Shown one piece after another: positions 1 to 9,083 of a DNA stretch of 38,256 nucleotides. The notes under the pieces were generated by a model. It ran no database searches. It saw only the letters and a program-made list of their open reading frames with translations, and had not been told where the DNA came from. The stretch's first letter is position 1. Every line of letters starts with the position of its first letter. Origin of the DNA: Treponema sp. (GTDB lineage: Bacteria > Spirochaetota > Spirochaetia > Treponematales > Treponemataceae); contig JAFVDR010000299.1 of the NCBI GenBank assembly GCA_017476165.1, positions 1-38,256 on the forward strand, in the 5' to 3' direction. The position numbers and the translations under genes are program-made.

Positions 1-1
1 A

Positions 2-1510
2 ACGACAGGTGGCATTATGTTCATCATTGCAAGTGCAACGTTGTTCTCGTATGTCTGCACGCTATATGGAATTTCGACAGCCGCAGAAAACCTTTTGACT
101 GCCGTTGCCTCAAACAAATTCATCTTTCTTCTTGTCGTGAATGTGATTTTGCTTATTGCAGGATGCTTTATTGATGCAAACTCTGCAATGTACATCTTTA
201 TTCCAGTGATGTATCCAGTTTGCCTAAAGCTTGGTTACAGTCCTATTGTGTTCGGTGTTCTTACTACGGTAAACCTGGCCATTGGTCAAGTAACACCTCC
301 CGTTGGCGTAAACCTCTTTGTTGCCATTGGCGTAAAACTAAAGAATGGGTTGAAGGTTACGCTGCAGGAAACATCCCGTGCAGTTGTTCCTATGGTACTT
401 GCAAGTCTTGCCGTGCTTGTCATCTATACGTATTTCCCACGCAAAACACTGACTGCCAATGCCATTGCAGAAGACCTTGTGCAGAGTGAAATTGCCATGT
501 ATGACAATGAAATGTATGATGCCAGCGTAGATGCATATCCAAGCACCTGTGAATGGGACAAGGCAACGTGGCATTTTGCTTGTTCTCCGGGCGAAACCTG
601 CACATGGGCAAAGGCAGGAAGATATTTTGCTGCTCTGATGAATGAGTCTACCAACGGCAAGGTAAAAGTTGTTGTCGATGGATTTTCTGACCAGCTTACA
701 AACGGAAGTCAGGCTGACGGCATTGCTTCTCTTATTGAAGGCAATCCTACACAGATTTCCATGCACTCAAATCTTATCTATTCATCGTTTGATGATCGCT
801 TTAATGTTGTTTCATTGCCGTACATTTATTCTGGCTATGATGATGTTGATGAAAAGTTCGATGGCAAGGCTGGCGATATGCTCAAGGACATTCTTGCAGG
901 CATGGGCTTGCACTGCTTTGGCATTGCCGAAAACGGATTCCGCCAGCTGACCAATTCAAAGCGGAGCGTCAAGACTGTCGAAGACATGAAGGGCTTGAAA
1001 ATTCGTGTTGCAGGGTCTAACTTGCTTATGCAGAGCTATGCATCATGGAATGCAAATGCAACGAACATGAATTGGTCAGAGTGCTATACGGCATTGCAGC
1101 AGAACACAGTCGAAGGTCAGGAAAACCCACTCCCTTCTATTGCATCTGCTTCGGTACAGGATGTTCAGTCTCACATCTCCTTGTGGAACGCGTACTATGA
1201 CTGCCTGTTTTTCTGCATGAATGGAGACGTTTACAATGCATTGACTGATGAGCAGAAAGCAGTCGTAGATGCAAATGCAAAAAAAGCTGTGCAGTATCAG
1301 CGTGACATTAACCGCTATGAATGTGAAATGCTCATAAAAGACTGGGAAGACCGTGGCATTATGGAAGTTGTCCATGAAAACGAAGTTGACATGGAAGGCT
1401 TTAAAAAAGCATGCAGTGGTGTTGCAGATTGGTATAAAAACCAGTTGGTTTCTGTTGACGGCTATGACAGGGAATATGTTGAAGAACTGATTGGCTTGTT
1501 CAGCAAGTAA
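2..1510 (+). CDS. TRAP transporter: large membrane subunit (DctM) fused to solute-binding protein (DctP), 5' end missing
   Basis: The reading frame is open to the left edge, so the gene starts upstream; the first ATG, at 17, lies inside a conserved DctM segment (TTGGIMFIIA). Residues 1-145, counted from that ATG, carry the last DctM membrane helices, including the FIDANSAMYIFIP and IGQVTPPVGVNLFVA segments. After the last helix (about 122-140) and a linker of about 40 residues, a full DctP-like domain runs to the end. It contains GFRQLTNSKRSVKTVEDMKG and KIRV; R330 aligns with the arginine that binds substrate carboxylates in this family. TRAP systems import organic acids using an ion gradient. 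The fusion tethers the binding domain to the channel and requires the DctM C-terminus to face the periplasm. The binding domain has no signal peptide of its own, and cysteines cluster at its start. The substrate cannot be told from the sequence. Confidence 0.9.
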   Translation, partial: TTGGIMFIIASATLFSYVCTLYGISTAAENLLTAVASNKFIFLLVVNVILLIAGCFIDANSAMYIFIPVMYPVCLKLGYSPIVFGVLTTVNLAIGQVTPPVGVNLFVAIGVKLKNGLKVTLQETSRAVVPMVLASLAVLVIYTYFPRKTLTANAIAEDLVQSEIAMYDNEMYDASVDAYPSTCEWDKATWHFACSPGETCTWAKAGRYFAALMNESTNGKVKVVVDGFSDQLTNGSQADGIASLIEGNPTQISMHSNLIYSSFDDRFNVVSLPYIYSGYDDVDEKFDGKAGDMLKDILAGMGLHCFGIAENGFRQLTNSKRSVKTVEDMKGLKIRVAGSNLLMQSYASWNANATNMNWSECYTALQQNTVEGQENPLPSIASASVQDVQSHISLWNAYYDCLFFCMNGDVYNALTDEQKAVVDANAKKAVQYQRDINRYECEMLIKDWEDRGIMEVVHENEVDMEGFKKACSGVADWYKNQLVSVDGYDREYVEELIGLFSK

Positions 1511-1521
1511 CATGCGCCACC

Positions 1522-1546
1522 AAAAACTCGCTTTGTGCGAGTTTTT
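1522..1546. terminator. Bidirectional intrinsic terminator
   Basis: A perfect 10-bp stem (1522-1531 with 1537-1546) has a 5-base loop, an A-run at its left foot and a T-run at its right foot. It lies between the convergent TRAP and chemotaxis receptor genes and can stop transcription from both sides. Confidence 0.9.
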
Positions 1547-1560
1547 GAGTTTGCTTGCAG

Positions 1561-3645
1561 CTAGACCTTAAACAAGTCTATTTGATTTCCTATCTTTTTA
1601 ATAGATTCCTGTACCTGACCTGCAATCGTCTGGAGTACAGAACCTGTTTCATTTATCCTTTTGGCTCCAATTGCCATTTCGTCCATGCCGGACTTCATTG
1701 TTGAAGTAAAGTCCTGCAACTTTCCGATTTCATGCAGGATGGATTTGTTGCCTTCGTTCATTTCTGTTGCCGCATTGCGGACTTCTACCGTACTGTCGTT
1801 CATGCTGTGCAGGGTGTCTGTAATCTGTCGGGAACCTTCTTTCTGTTCTTCCATAGCAGCTTTAATCTGCACGACAAGCTGATCTGTTTCGTTAATTTGC
1901 TGCGATACAGCTGAAAATGCGTTGCTTGAATCAGCCGAGACTGCGACTACCGTCTTTATGGAGTCCTGTATGTTTTTCAGCTGGTCTCCGATGGTTTTTG
2001 ATTGCTGGCTTGATGTTTCAGAAAGCTTTCTGATTTCATCTGCAACAACGGCAAAACCTTTGCCAGCTTCTCCTGCATGGGCAGCTTCGATTGCCGCATT
2101 CATTGCCAAAAGGTTTGTCTGCTCTGCAATATTGGAAATGGCGGCATTTGCTTCCTGCAGCATGACGGACTGTTGCTCGATTTTCTTTATCTGACTGTCT
2201 ACGGACTGCTGCTTTTCAATACCTCCCTGAGCATCTTTTTCCAGATGGGAGAATGACGATGCCATTTTATCTACAGAGTGGTTTACGGATTCAATGTTGC
2301 CTATCATTTCTTCTACGGCAGCAGATGCCTGTGTGACCCCCGCAGACTGGCTTTCAATCATGTGCCGCAGGGACTCTATGTTGGATGCGATTTCAGTTAC
2401 GGCACTGGCAGTTTGGTTTACACTGCTTACCTGATTCTGTATCTGGCCGTGCATGCTTTCAATGTTGGAAATAATCTGTGTAATGGATGATGCCGTATCC
2501 TGAGAACTGTTGCTCATCTCGATTCCAGCATTGTTCAGTTCATCCTTTGATTTTTTGATATCGCCGATAATGTTCTGGAGCTTTTCGGTAAACTGGTTGA
2601 AACCCTTTACGACATTGCCTATTTCATCATGCGATGTCACTTCGATGCGCTTTGTCAAGTCGGCATTGCCACTTGCGATCGATGTGATGGAACTTTTTAC
2701 GGTCAGCAGAGGCTTTATAAGCATTGAAAGAAGCACCAGTATGATGAGCGATGAAATAACGATTATTCCTATTGTAGCTACAATGACAGAGCCTTTCATT
2801 GCAGACAAGGTTGAAAAGTAATAGGCGTAAGGAGCAACTGCAAAAATAGTCCAGTCTGTGTTGGGGATTCTTTTATAGGAAGCAATCAGGTGCATTTTTA
2901 TGTTCGGATCGACAAAATCTTCAATGTCTTCTCTTCCTTCAAAGATGTGATTCAGGATAAGTCCCAGTCCCTTTGAATCGTCAAGCGCGCCGCTGCTGTC
3001 ACTTTCGTCAGTATTGTCGTTTGCATTTGCTATGGTTGTCTTTGTTTTGTAATTTATGACAGAAGGATGCATGCCGCCTCCCATGTCAATGTTTTTTATG
3101 GTATCATAAATGGTGTTTCCCGATATGACCATGACAATTGCACCGATGGGCTGACGTCTACTGTTGTAGACAGGTACGCTGTAGTGCTGGAGTACGGAGT
3201 TTGTAACGGAACTTAATGCAGGATCGGAAACAAAGTCCTTGCCATTGAATGCCTGCTGAAAATAGGGGCGGCTTGCAAAATTCATGATTCGGCCGTCTGC
3301 AACAACGGCATTTCCGTCCTTGTCATAAAAGGCGATGTTTTCATAGTTTTTTCCCATTGCAGAAGCAATTTCCGACAATTGAAAGTTTTTGTCCTGCAAT
3401 GAAACGGTTTCATCTTTCAGAAACTTCTGTTCTGCAAGAAAATGAAGTGCTGTAAATTGCTTTGCGTTTATGGCAGCAATTTGGTTTGCAAGGTCTTCCG
3501 AATGAGCTGTAAGCAGGCTGTGTACGGTAGTCGTCATGCCTTTTGATGAAATCCTGTACGCTATAATTCCTATTGTTATATTTGCTAAAAGAATGACAGT
3601 CAAAAATAATGCTAGTAATTTAACGGACAGGGATATTTTTTTCAT
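1561..3645 (-). CDS. Methyl-accepting chemotaxis protein with double-Cache sensor
   Basis: A 694-residue inner-membrane chemoreceptor. There is a membrane helix at about 7-29, a periplasmic Cache-type ligand-binding region at about 35-280, a second helix at about 286-310, a HAMP domain at about 311-363, and a long coiled-coil signalling domain. The hairpin tip that contacts CheA and CheW is clear ([20 protein letters not shown], then [11 protein letters not shown]). The start is the ATG at 3645-3643, preceded by AAGGAGC. The protein ends in IDLFKV, with no CheR-tethering pentapeptide. No sigma-28-type promoter is evident upstream. It converges on the TRAP transporter gene; a small organic acid ligand would fit that context but is only a guess. 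Confidence 0.96.
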   Translation of the reverse strand: MKKISLSVKLLALFLTVILLANITIGIIAYRISSKGMTTTVHSLLTAHSEDLANQIAAINAKQFTALHFLAEQKFLKDETVSLQDKNFQLSEIASAMGKNYENIAFYDKDGNAVVADGRIMNFASRPYFQQAFNGKDFVSDPALSSVTNSVLQHYSVPVYNSRRQPIGAIVMVISGNTIYDTIKNIDMGGGMHPSVINYKTKTTIANANDNTDESDSSGALDDSKGLGLILNHIFEGREDIEDFVDPNIKMHLIASYKRIPNTDWTIFAVAPYAYYFSTLSAMKGSVIVATIGIIVISSLIILVLLSMLIKPLLTVKSSITSIASGNADLTKRIEVTSHDEIGNVVKGFNQFTEKLQNIIGDIKKSKDELNNAGIEMSNSSQDTASSITQIISNIESMHGQIQNQVSSVNQTASAVTEIASNIESLRHMIESQSAGVTQASAAVEEMIGNIESVNHSVDKMASSFSHLEKDAQGGIEKQQSVDSQIKKIEQQSVMLQEANAAISNIAEQTNLLAMNAAIEAAHAGEAGKGFAVVADEIRKLSETSSQQSKTIGDQLKNIQDSIKTVVAVSADSSNAFSAVSQQINETDQLVVQIKAAMEEQKEGSRQITDTLHSMNDSTVEVRNAATEMNEGNKSILHEIGKLQDFTSTMKSGMDEMAIGAKRINETGSVLQTIAGQVQESIKKIGNQIDLFKV

Positions 3646-3754
3646 AGATGCTCCTTGAATACTGTTATAGTATCCTGTTATTTATAGTAGTGTATTTTGA
3701 TTTCTGATTCAATTATTATTTAAGTTAAAAAAATGAAATGATATTCTTATAGAT

Positions 3755-4570
3755 ATGAAACTACTAAATGACAAATTGATTGATTTGAGGTACTACCTTG
3801 AATCTCTTGAACGAGTTGCGGTTGCCTTTTCAAGTGGTGTAGATTCAACATTTCTGCTGAAAGTTGCCCATGACGTATTGGGTGATAATGCTGTTGCCGT
3901 TACGGCTTCATCTCACTCTTTTCCTTCGAGGGAGCAGCAAGAATCCATTGAATTCTGCAAAAAGGAAAACATCCGCCATATTTTGTTCGAGATAAATGAA
4001 TTAGAAATTCCTGGTTTTGACAGAAATCCAAAGAACAGGTGCTACCTGTGCAAAAAGGATTTGTTTTCCCACATGATTGCCATTGCCAGTGAAAATGGCA
4101 TTTCCTGTGTGTGCGAGGGAAGCAATGTGGATGATATGGGAGACTATCGCCCTGGTTTGCAGGCCGTGGCTGAGCTTGGCGTAAAAAGTCCGCTTCGGTA
4201 CTGTGGCCTGCACAAACAAGAAATTCGCGCCCTGTCAAAGGAAATGGGGCTGTCCACATGGGAAAAGCCATCGTTTGCCTGTCTTGCAAGCCGCTTTGTG
4301 TATGGACAGACCATTACTGCTGAAAAGCTTGGCATGGTGGACAAAGCCGAACAGCTTCTTGTGGATTTGGGGTTTCTGCAAGAGCGAGTGCGAATTCATG
4401 ATACCCTTGCACGCATAGAAGTATTGCCAGATGATTTTATGAACATCATTGCGTACAAGGATGAAATTGTCGATGCGTTCAAGAAAATAGGCTTTACCTA
4501 TGTATCCCTCGATTTGCAGGGATACCGCACGGGGAGCATGAATGAAACACTGCGTGCAGAAATCCTGTAA
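3755..4570 (+). CDS. larE: LarE-type sacrificial sulfur transferase (PP-loop ATPase)
   Basis: A 271-residue cytoplasmic protein of the LarE family, which adenylates a nicotinate-derived substrate and donates sulfur from its own cysteine to build the nickel-pincer cofactor of lactate racemase. The PP-loop SGVDS is at 27-31, a RCYLCKK segment at 95-101, and PSFACLASR places a cysteine at 176, the position of the sulfur-donating cysteine in Lactobacillus plantarum LarE. Length is normal for the family. No larA, larB or larC is visible nearby, so the enzyme may serve partners elsewhere or another cofactor. No Shine-Dalgarno sequence precedes the ATG; a TATTCT box 7 bases upstream (3742-3747) hints at a leaderless transcript, but a -35 box is weak. 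Confidence 0.88.
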   Translation: MKLLNDKLIDLRYYLESLERVAVAFSSGVDSTFLLKVAHDVLGDNAVAVTASSHSFPSREQQESIEFCKKENIRHILFEINELEIPGFDRNPKNRCYLCKKDLFSHMIAIASENGISCVCEGSNVDDMGDYRPGLQAVAELGVKSPLRYCGLHKQEIRALSKEMGLSTWEKPSFACLASRFVYGQTITAEKLGMVDKAEQLLVDLGFLQERVRIHDTLARIEVLPDDFMNIIAYKDEIVDAFKKIGFTYVSLDLQGYRTGSMNETLRAEIL

Positions 4571-4580
4571 TTTTTTTTGA

Positions 4581-4602
4581 ATATGACATACACGTGTCAT
4601 AT
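4581..4602. promoter_or_regulatory. Perfect inverted repeat, candidate operator of the 4681-6930 operon
   Basis: Two 8-base arms (atatgaca at 4581-4588 and tgtcatat at 4595-4602) flank a 6-base centre. A TATACT box lies 9 bases further on (4612-4617), about 64 bases before the first gene of the operon. The operon encodes a WYL regulator, so autoregulation at this site is plausible. The arms are AT-rich and follow a T-run, so a weak larE terminator is the alternative. Confidence 0.45.
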
Positions 4603-4680
4603 TTGCCGTTGTATACTTTCTACATCGTGGGGTGAAGCAACTTGCCTTGTTCCATTCCATTCTAAAATGAGAGGTATTGT

Positions 4681-5139
4681 ATGACGTATGAAATTGTAGA
4701 GCTGAAGGAGAAAATTGTAGCAGGTTTTTCTGCTGTAACAAGCAATGATGCCCCTGACATGGGTGAAAAAATCGGAGGACTTTGGCAAAAACTGTACAGT
4801 GGAACAGCTCAGACCATGGCGGATAAGGTGAATGCAAAGGCAATCGGATTGTACTGCGATTACGGCGTGCCTACTGAAAAATCGTACACAGTGCTTGCTG
4901 GATGCGAAGTCAACTCAAAAGGTGCTGCAGAAAAACAAGGACTTGCCGTAAAAGTCATTCCTGCTGGACGATACGCACGATTTGTCGTGAAAGGAGATGT
5001 TCGATTGGCTGTAGGAAAGGCATGGGGCGAAATTTGGAACACTCCTCTTGAACGCACCTTTACGGGTGACTTTGAAGAGTATCAGGAAGACAGTGATGGC
5101 AAGACTGCTACTATCTTTATCTATATTGCAGTAAAATGA
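4681..5139 (+). CDS. GyrI-like / AraC effector-binding-type small-molecule-binding protein
   Basis: A 152-residue cytoplasmic protein that consists of a single GyrI-like (AraC-type effector-binding) domain with no DNA-binding part. The fold's usual pattern is visible: an N-terminal YEIVELKEKIVAGF strand, the KIGGLWQKLY helix, a YTVLAGCEV strand, a VIPAGRYARFVVKG segment, and a late GEIWNTPLERTFTGDFEEYQ region. Stand-alone members bind or in some cases hydrolyse small hydrophobic molecules. The gene is followed after 4 bases by the WYL regulator, so ligand binding here may feed into regulation. The start ATG follows a weak GAGAGG ribosome-binding site. Confidence 0.82.
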   Translation: MTYEIVELKEKIVAGFSAVTSNDAPDMGEKIGGLWQKLYSGTAQTMADKVNAKAIGLYCDYGVPTEKSYTVLAGCEVNSKGAAEKQGLAVKVIPAGRYARFVVKGDVRLAVGKAWGEIWNTPLERTFTGDFEEYQEDSDGKTATIFIYIAVK

Positions 5140-5143
5140 ATGC

Positions 5144-6076
5144 ATGACAAACACCGAAAACCTTTTTGAACTTGTATATATGCTTATGGACAAAAAGCAG
5201 ATGACTGCCAGGGAACTGGCATCTCATTTCGGTGTTTCTGCTCGGACAGTTTACCGATGGGTTGACTGCCTGAGCATTGCCGGCATTCCTGTGTATGCTG
5301 CAAAAGGCAGTGGGGGTGGCATACGGATAGACGAAGCCTATGCACTGGACAAAACTGTGTTGACAGAAGAAGAAAAACAGAGTGTTGTTGCTTCTTTGAA
5401 TGCACTGCAGGCATTGACAGGTGCAGAAAGTTCTGCTGCAAAAAAATTGCGGTCTCTTTCCAGCAGGAATGCAGATTGGCTTGAAGTTGACTTTGGGACA
5501 TGGAATCCTTTGGGAAGATATGTCAAAACCGTTTTCGATGTCTTGAAAGACGCTATCCTGCATGGTACCATCGTTACCTTTGATTATTTTTCAACGGAGG
5601 GTCATACGCTCCGCAGGACATTCCATCCATGGAAAATCGTGTTTAGGGGGCAGGCGTGGTATGCATTCGGATGGTGTGAGCTTCGAAGGGAAGAGCGGTA
5701 TTTTAAATTAAGTCGCATACAGCATATCGTAGACACTCACAGACCTTCTTCCGTGCAGCCTCGCAAGCGTTCTGCAGCAGAACGCAGTCTTGATGATGGG
5801 TATGCGGGTACAGAAATGGATGAATATTCTGCTCCTGTAATTCCTCTTACGGTAAGGGTACGTTCTTCCGCCGTGTATAGGATTATGGATGAATTCTTTG
5901 TCGAAAAAGTGCAGACGCTCTCTAGAGAAGAAACTGTCGTGACCGTACAGATACCTGATTCGTATTGGCTGGACAGTTGGATTTTAAGTTTCGGCACGAA
6001 CATGGAAATTCTTGAACCGCGTTCTGTAAGGGAGCGGATTGCTCGCATTGTAGAGCAGATGCATAAGAGGATGTAA
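5144..6076 (+). CDS. YafY-type transcriptional regulator (HTH + WYL domain)
   Basis: A 310-residue cytoplasmic regulator. Residues 6-60 form a winged helix-turn-helix (TARELASHFGVSARTVYRWV), followed by the glycine-rich KGSGGGIRI wing. A WYL domain covers about 140-220, with the motif in GQAWYAFGWCELRREERYF; such domains bind nucleic acid or nucleotide ligands. A C-terminal WCX-like extension ends the protein. It starts 4 bases after the GyrI-like gene and ends in TAATG overlapping the radical SAM gene, so the three are one transcription unit. The palindrome at 4581-4602 is a possible target. Confidence 0.9.
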   Translation: MTNTENLFELVYMLMDKKQMTARELASHFGVSARTVYRWVDCLSIAGIPVYAAKGSGGGIRIDEAYALDKTVLTEEEKQSVVASLNALQALTGAESSAAKKLRSLSSRNADWLEVDFGTWNPLGRYVKTVFDVLKDAILHGTIVTFDYFSTEGHTLRRTFHPWKIVFRGQAWYAFGWCELRREERYFKLSRIQHIVDTHRPSSVQPRKRSAAERSLDDGYAGTEMDEYSAPVIPLTVRVRSSAVYRIMDEFFVEKVQTLSREETVVTVQIPDSYWLDSWILSFGTNMEILEPRSVRERIARIVEQMHKRM

Positions 6077-6930
6077 TGCATAGTGTAGAAGCAAAGTCGA
6101 TACTGTCTGCCAGCAACGGCATGAATGTGTATAGGGGGTGTTCCCACGGATGCATTTATTGCGATGCACGAAGTTCGTGCTATCATACTCCTGTTCCCTT
6201 TGAGGACATAGAAGTAAAAGCAAACGCACCATTGCTTTTGGACAGGGCGCTAAGCCGAAAACGAAAGCAGTGCATGATAGGAACGGGTGCCATGAGTGAT
6301 CCATACATTCCGTTGGAAGAAACGCTGTGCATCACGAAAAAATGTCTGGAAGTCATTGAAAGGCACGGCTTTGGACTTGCCATCCAAACAAAGTCAGACT
6401 TGATTTTGAGGGATACACAGTTGCTTTGTGCCATTAACAGAAAGGCAAAGTGCGTTGTCCAAATGACTTTGACGACCTATGACGAATACCTGAGCCGCAT
6501 CATAGAGCCTGCCGTATGTACAACAAAGCGTCGCATTGCCGTTCTTGATGCCATGCACAGCCTAGGAATTCCTACCATCGTGTGGCTGTCTCCTATACTT
6601 CCGTTCATCAACGATACCATGGAAAATATCCAGCCTATTCTGGATGCCTGCGTACAATGCGGTGTAAAGGGAATCATTTGCTTTGGCATGGGACTGACTT
6701 TGCGTGAAGGAAACAGGGAATACTTTTATGATGCCTTGGACAAACATTTTCCGGGAATGAAAAAGAGATACGTGCAGGAATTCGGCAGTGCCTATGAAGT
6801 GCCCAGCCACAATACAACGCAGTTGATGACCTATTTCCATCAGTTTTGCAAGGAGCATCGCATTCTGCATACTCCTGAATCATGTTTCGCATACATGAAG
6901 GAATTTTCACCTCAACTCAGTTTGTTTTAG
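6076..6930 (+). CDS. SPL-family radical SAM protein
   Basis: A 284-residue protein. The radical SAM cluster motif C-x3-C-x2-C is at C22, C26 and C29 (GCSHGCIYC), directly after the RG typical of the spore-photoproduct-lyase-like family. SPL relatives repair or modify nucleic acids, but most members with this layout are uncharacterised. The start codon overlaps the stop of the WYL regulator (TAATG), so translation is coupled. Pairing with a WYL regulator fits a DNA-damage or stress role, but this is inference. The gene is intact and of normal length. Confidence 0.88.
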   Translation: MHSVEAKSILSASNGMNVYRGCSHGCIYCDARSSCYHTPVPFEDIEVKANAPLLLDRALSRKRKQCMIGTGAMSDPYIPLEETLCITKKCLEVIERHGFGLAIQTKSDLILRDTQLLCAINRKAKCVVQMTLTTYDEYLSRIIEPAVCTTKRRIAVLDAMHSLGIPTIVWLSPILPFINDTMENIQPILDACVQCGVKGIICFGMGLTLREGNREYFYDALDKHFPGMKKRYVQEFGSAYEVPSHNTTQLMTYFHQFCKEHRILHTPESCFAYMKEFSPQLSLF

Positions 6931-7113
6931 AGGCAGCCTATAGACAATATGTAAGTCATGCAGTCCTGCTTTCCTCAACATGACGACCCGTTGCTGATTT
7001 CAGCATACTTTTTTGTAACACAGCCGATGTTTTGTCAGTTGGCAAAATCACTAATAGGCAATTGGCGAAATGCTCAATAGACAATAGACGGAATCGCCAA
7101 TAGTCAATAGATG

Positions 7114-7157
7114 AAGTTACCGATAGCCTATCGGTAAAGTTACCGACAGCCTATCGG
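7114..7157. repeat. Tandem pair of palindromic 21-base units
   Basis: Two units, 7114-7134 and 7137-7157, repeat with a 23-base period and differ at one base. Each centres on a palindrome of the form CCGATAG-C-CTATCGG (the second has one mismatch). The preceding 60 bases carry looser caatag repeats. Confidence 0.8.
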
Positions 7158-7303
7158 AAACCAGTGTAATCAACTTAGACACATTTGTTTACGAGACTAG
7201 AATTGACGGACACGACGAGGAGAGCCTCCACGGGCAATTTCACACACATCGCCAAGCCGCACCGTTTTCCAATTTTCACTTTTCAATTCTCCATTTTCAT
7301 TTT

Positions 7304-7380
7304 CGGTTCGACTTCACTCACCGAACACGCCCAATGAACAAGACGGTTGCTGTGCATGGTTGCTGAGCGAAGCCGAAGCA
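7304..7380. repeat. Inverted pair of GTGAGnGAAGnCGAA-type repeats
   Basis: A minus-strand copy (7304-7326) and a plus-strand copy (7358-7380) share the core TGAGnGAAGnCGAA. Short repeats with this core are scattered between genes in many genomes. The copy-number claim for this genome is untested. Confidence 0.5.
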
Positions 7381-7592
7381 CATCTTTTCAATTACTATTT
7401 GGTAAAGTATACCCTGATTTTCCCATCTTTTCTACGACCAGCAAGAATATAACTAAAAAGGAAAGAACTCCTTTTCGGGATTCTGCAAGCCTTCAGTTTC
7501 CAATACCATAAGGATTCCCTCTGTGTTACTAGAACGGAAAAACATTTAGTACTGAAACAGAAAATATACCAGTAGAAACCCTAAATAAGCAT

Positions 7593-7613
7593 AAAAATCA
7601 AGTTTAAACTACA
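7593..7613 (+). repeat. 21-base repeat, copy 1
   Basis: A 21-base stretch centred on the palindrome agtttaaact. It is identical to 19314-19334. Both copies lie about 100-125 bases upstream of a plus-strand gene start. Confidence 0.8.
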
Positions 7614-7688
7614 AATTTTTTATTTTTTTTGTCGAAATCGTGCAAAAAAATACACATCTTGGATATTACATATACAGAGGACATGTAT

Positions 7689-8560
7689 ATGAAAAAAAAT
7701 AAAACCATTTGAAAAACTTGAATTTTATGATGATTTCATGTTTGGACTTGTAATGCAGGACAAAAATCTTTGCCGTGAAGTATTGGAGTGCCTTTTGGGC
7801 ATAAAAATAAGGCATCTTGAGTATGCCGAGCCTCAGAAGCATTTTAAGCCGATGTATACTGCACACGGGATTCGCCTTGACGTGTACGTAAGTGATGGCA
7901 ACACTGTGTATGATGTAGAAATACAAAACCGAAACGAGCATGACATGGGCAAACGCACTCGTTACTATCAGTCCATGCTAGATGCGGACTCCCTTTTGAA
8001 AGGACATGCCTATTCTGAGCTGAAAAAGACTGTAATTGTGTTTTTAAGCCGTCGCCATATATGGCGCTTTGATACCTTTCAAAAAAGGAATTCCGTGGTA
8101 TACTGTAACAAGGGTATGCCATGAGGATGCAAGCGTAAATCTTGCAGATGCTGCAAAAGACATAATTTTTAACTGCACTGCATACGAAAAGGTTGTGAAT
8201 TTTGACCAAAGAGCATTATTGAAGTTTATTCAGACTGGCATAGCTGAGTCCGACTTAACAAGGAGGCTTAATGATATGGTAGAAAAGCAGAAGAAAATTG
8301 AGGCTAATAAGAAACTGTATTTTACTCGGAGCCTTCATGATTATGATGTGAAGAATGAAGGTAGGAGAGAAGGTCTTCGTCTTGGCAGGCGAGGAGGACG
8401 AAAATCTGGCAGAAAAGAGGGCATAGAAGCTAAAGCTATTGAAAGTGCCCGAAAACTTCTTACAATGAAGGTTCTTACTCATGAGCAGATTTCAGAGGCT
8501 GTAGGACTTCCGTTGGAAAAGATAGAAGAGCTTGCTCTGGAAATCAATACTGCAAAATAA
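7689..8560 (+). pseudogene. Rpn-family PD-(D/E)XK nuclease / transposase-like gene, frameshifted twice
   Basis: The two open pieces (about 7693-8124 and about 8069-8560) join into one typical Rpn-like protein: a KPFEKLEFYDDFMFGLVMQD start, a catalytic region with DVYVSDGNTVYDVEIQNRNE (Asp and Glu-x-Gln), FKKGIPWYTVTRVCHED, a long helical part, and a charged GRREGLRLGRRGGRKSGRKE tail. The ATG at 7689 is out of frame because of an 8-base A-run; 7 A would restore the frame. A second shift lies at about 8045-8085, beside another A-run. Rpn proteins cleave DNA and promote RecA-independent recombination. This copy is probably dead unless frameshifting or slippage restores it. Confidence 0.85.
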
Positions 8561-8586
8561 TGAAAAATGTTGCTGTTTATGTGCAT

Positions 8587-8887
8587 CCCAATTATTGGAC
8601 ACTTTAACGATGCTGATTTTAAGGACTGATTCCTGAATTGTAAAGGGGGCAGTCCTTTTAATTTAACATTAATTCTCTTTTCATTGTACCAAGACAAATA
8701 TTCAATCAATTCTTTTTTGAAATGCTCGACAGAGTCAAACTCCTGTAAATAAAAAAGTTCTGATTTTAATAAACCAAAGAAATTTTCCATTACCGAATTA
8801 TCAAGACAGTTCCCCTTTCGGAACATGCTCTGTCTAATTCCTTTTTCTTTCAGACGCTTCTGATAATCATATATCTGGTACTGACAT
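8587..8887 (-). mobile_element. IS3-family remnant, 3' end of the OrfB transposase
   Basis: On the minus strand this encodes the end of an IS3/IS150-type integrase core: YDYQKRLKEKGIRQSM, then NCLDNSVMENFFGLLKSELF with the last Glu of the DDE triad, and FDSVEHFKKELIEYLSWYNE. The N-terminal two thirds, with both catalytic Asp, are missing; homology starts abruptly near 8887. The bases 8587-8605 read as a TGTCCAATnATTGGG-like end on the minus strand and probably mark the terminal repeat. The frame runs on into the Rpn pseudogene, which is not original coding sequence. The remnant cannot move by itself. Confidence 0.85.
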
Positions 8888-8960
8888 AAAAAACAGAACT
8901 CTGTCTGCAATTTTCAGAAAACAAGTGCGTTAACGTACAGATTTTAAGCCACAAAAACTC

Positions 8961-8989
8961 TTGTAAAATTCACTAACCTGTGGTATAAA
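8961..8989 (+). promoter_or_regulatory. Sigma-70-type promoter upstream of the 9324 operon
   Basis: TTGTAA (8961-8966) and TATAAA (8984-8989) are separated by 17 bases. The predicted start is near 8996, about 330 bases upstream of the first clear gene. The leader would include the heptamer array and two hairpins. Confidence 0.65.
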
Positions 8990-9083
8990 ATATAAAGACT
9001 AAGAAAAGATTAGAGAGAATCATAAAAAAAGTATGAACGAATGTCAGAAACTACTTGACATGAAAAACATTCTCCTCAACAAT

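Larger units (their letters stand above)
6931..7688. other. Gene-free repeat-rich stretch
   Basis: No convincing coding region is present on either strand. The stretch holds tracts of caatag-like hexamers (about 7050-7112), a tandem pair of palindromes (7114-7157), an oppositely oriented pair of GTGAGnGAAGnCGAA-like repeats (7304-7326 and 7358-7380) and one copy of a 21-base repeat (7593-7613). It looks like decayed accessory DNA leading into a broken nuclease gene and an IS remnant. Confidence 0.7.

Noticed and set aside
4235-4843. A 202-codon minus-strand open frame across the end of larE and the GyrI-like gene.
   Set aside because: It overlaps two supported genes and the palindrome between them, with no family resemblance.
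8479-8910. A complete IS3 transposase on the minus strand.
   Set aside because: Only the last third of OrfB is recognisable, the first two catalytic residues are missing, and the frame runs into the Rpn pseudogene.
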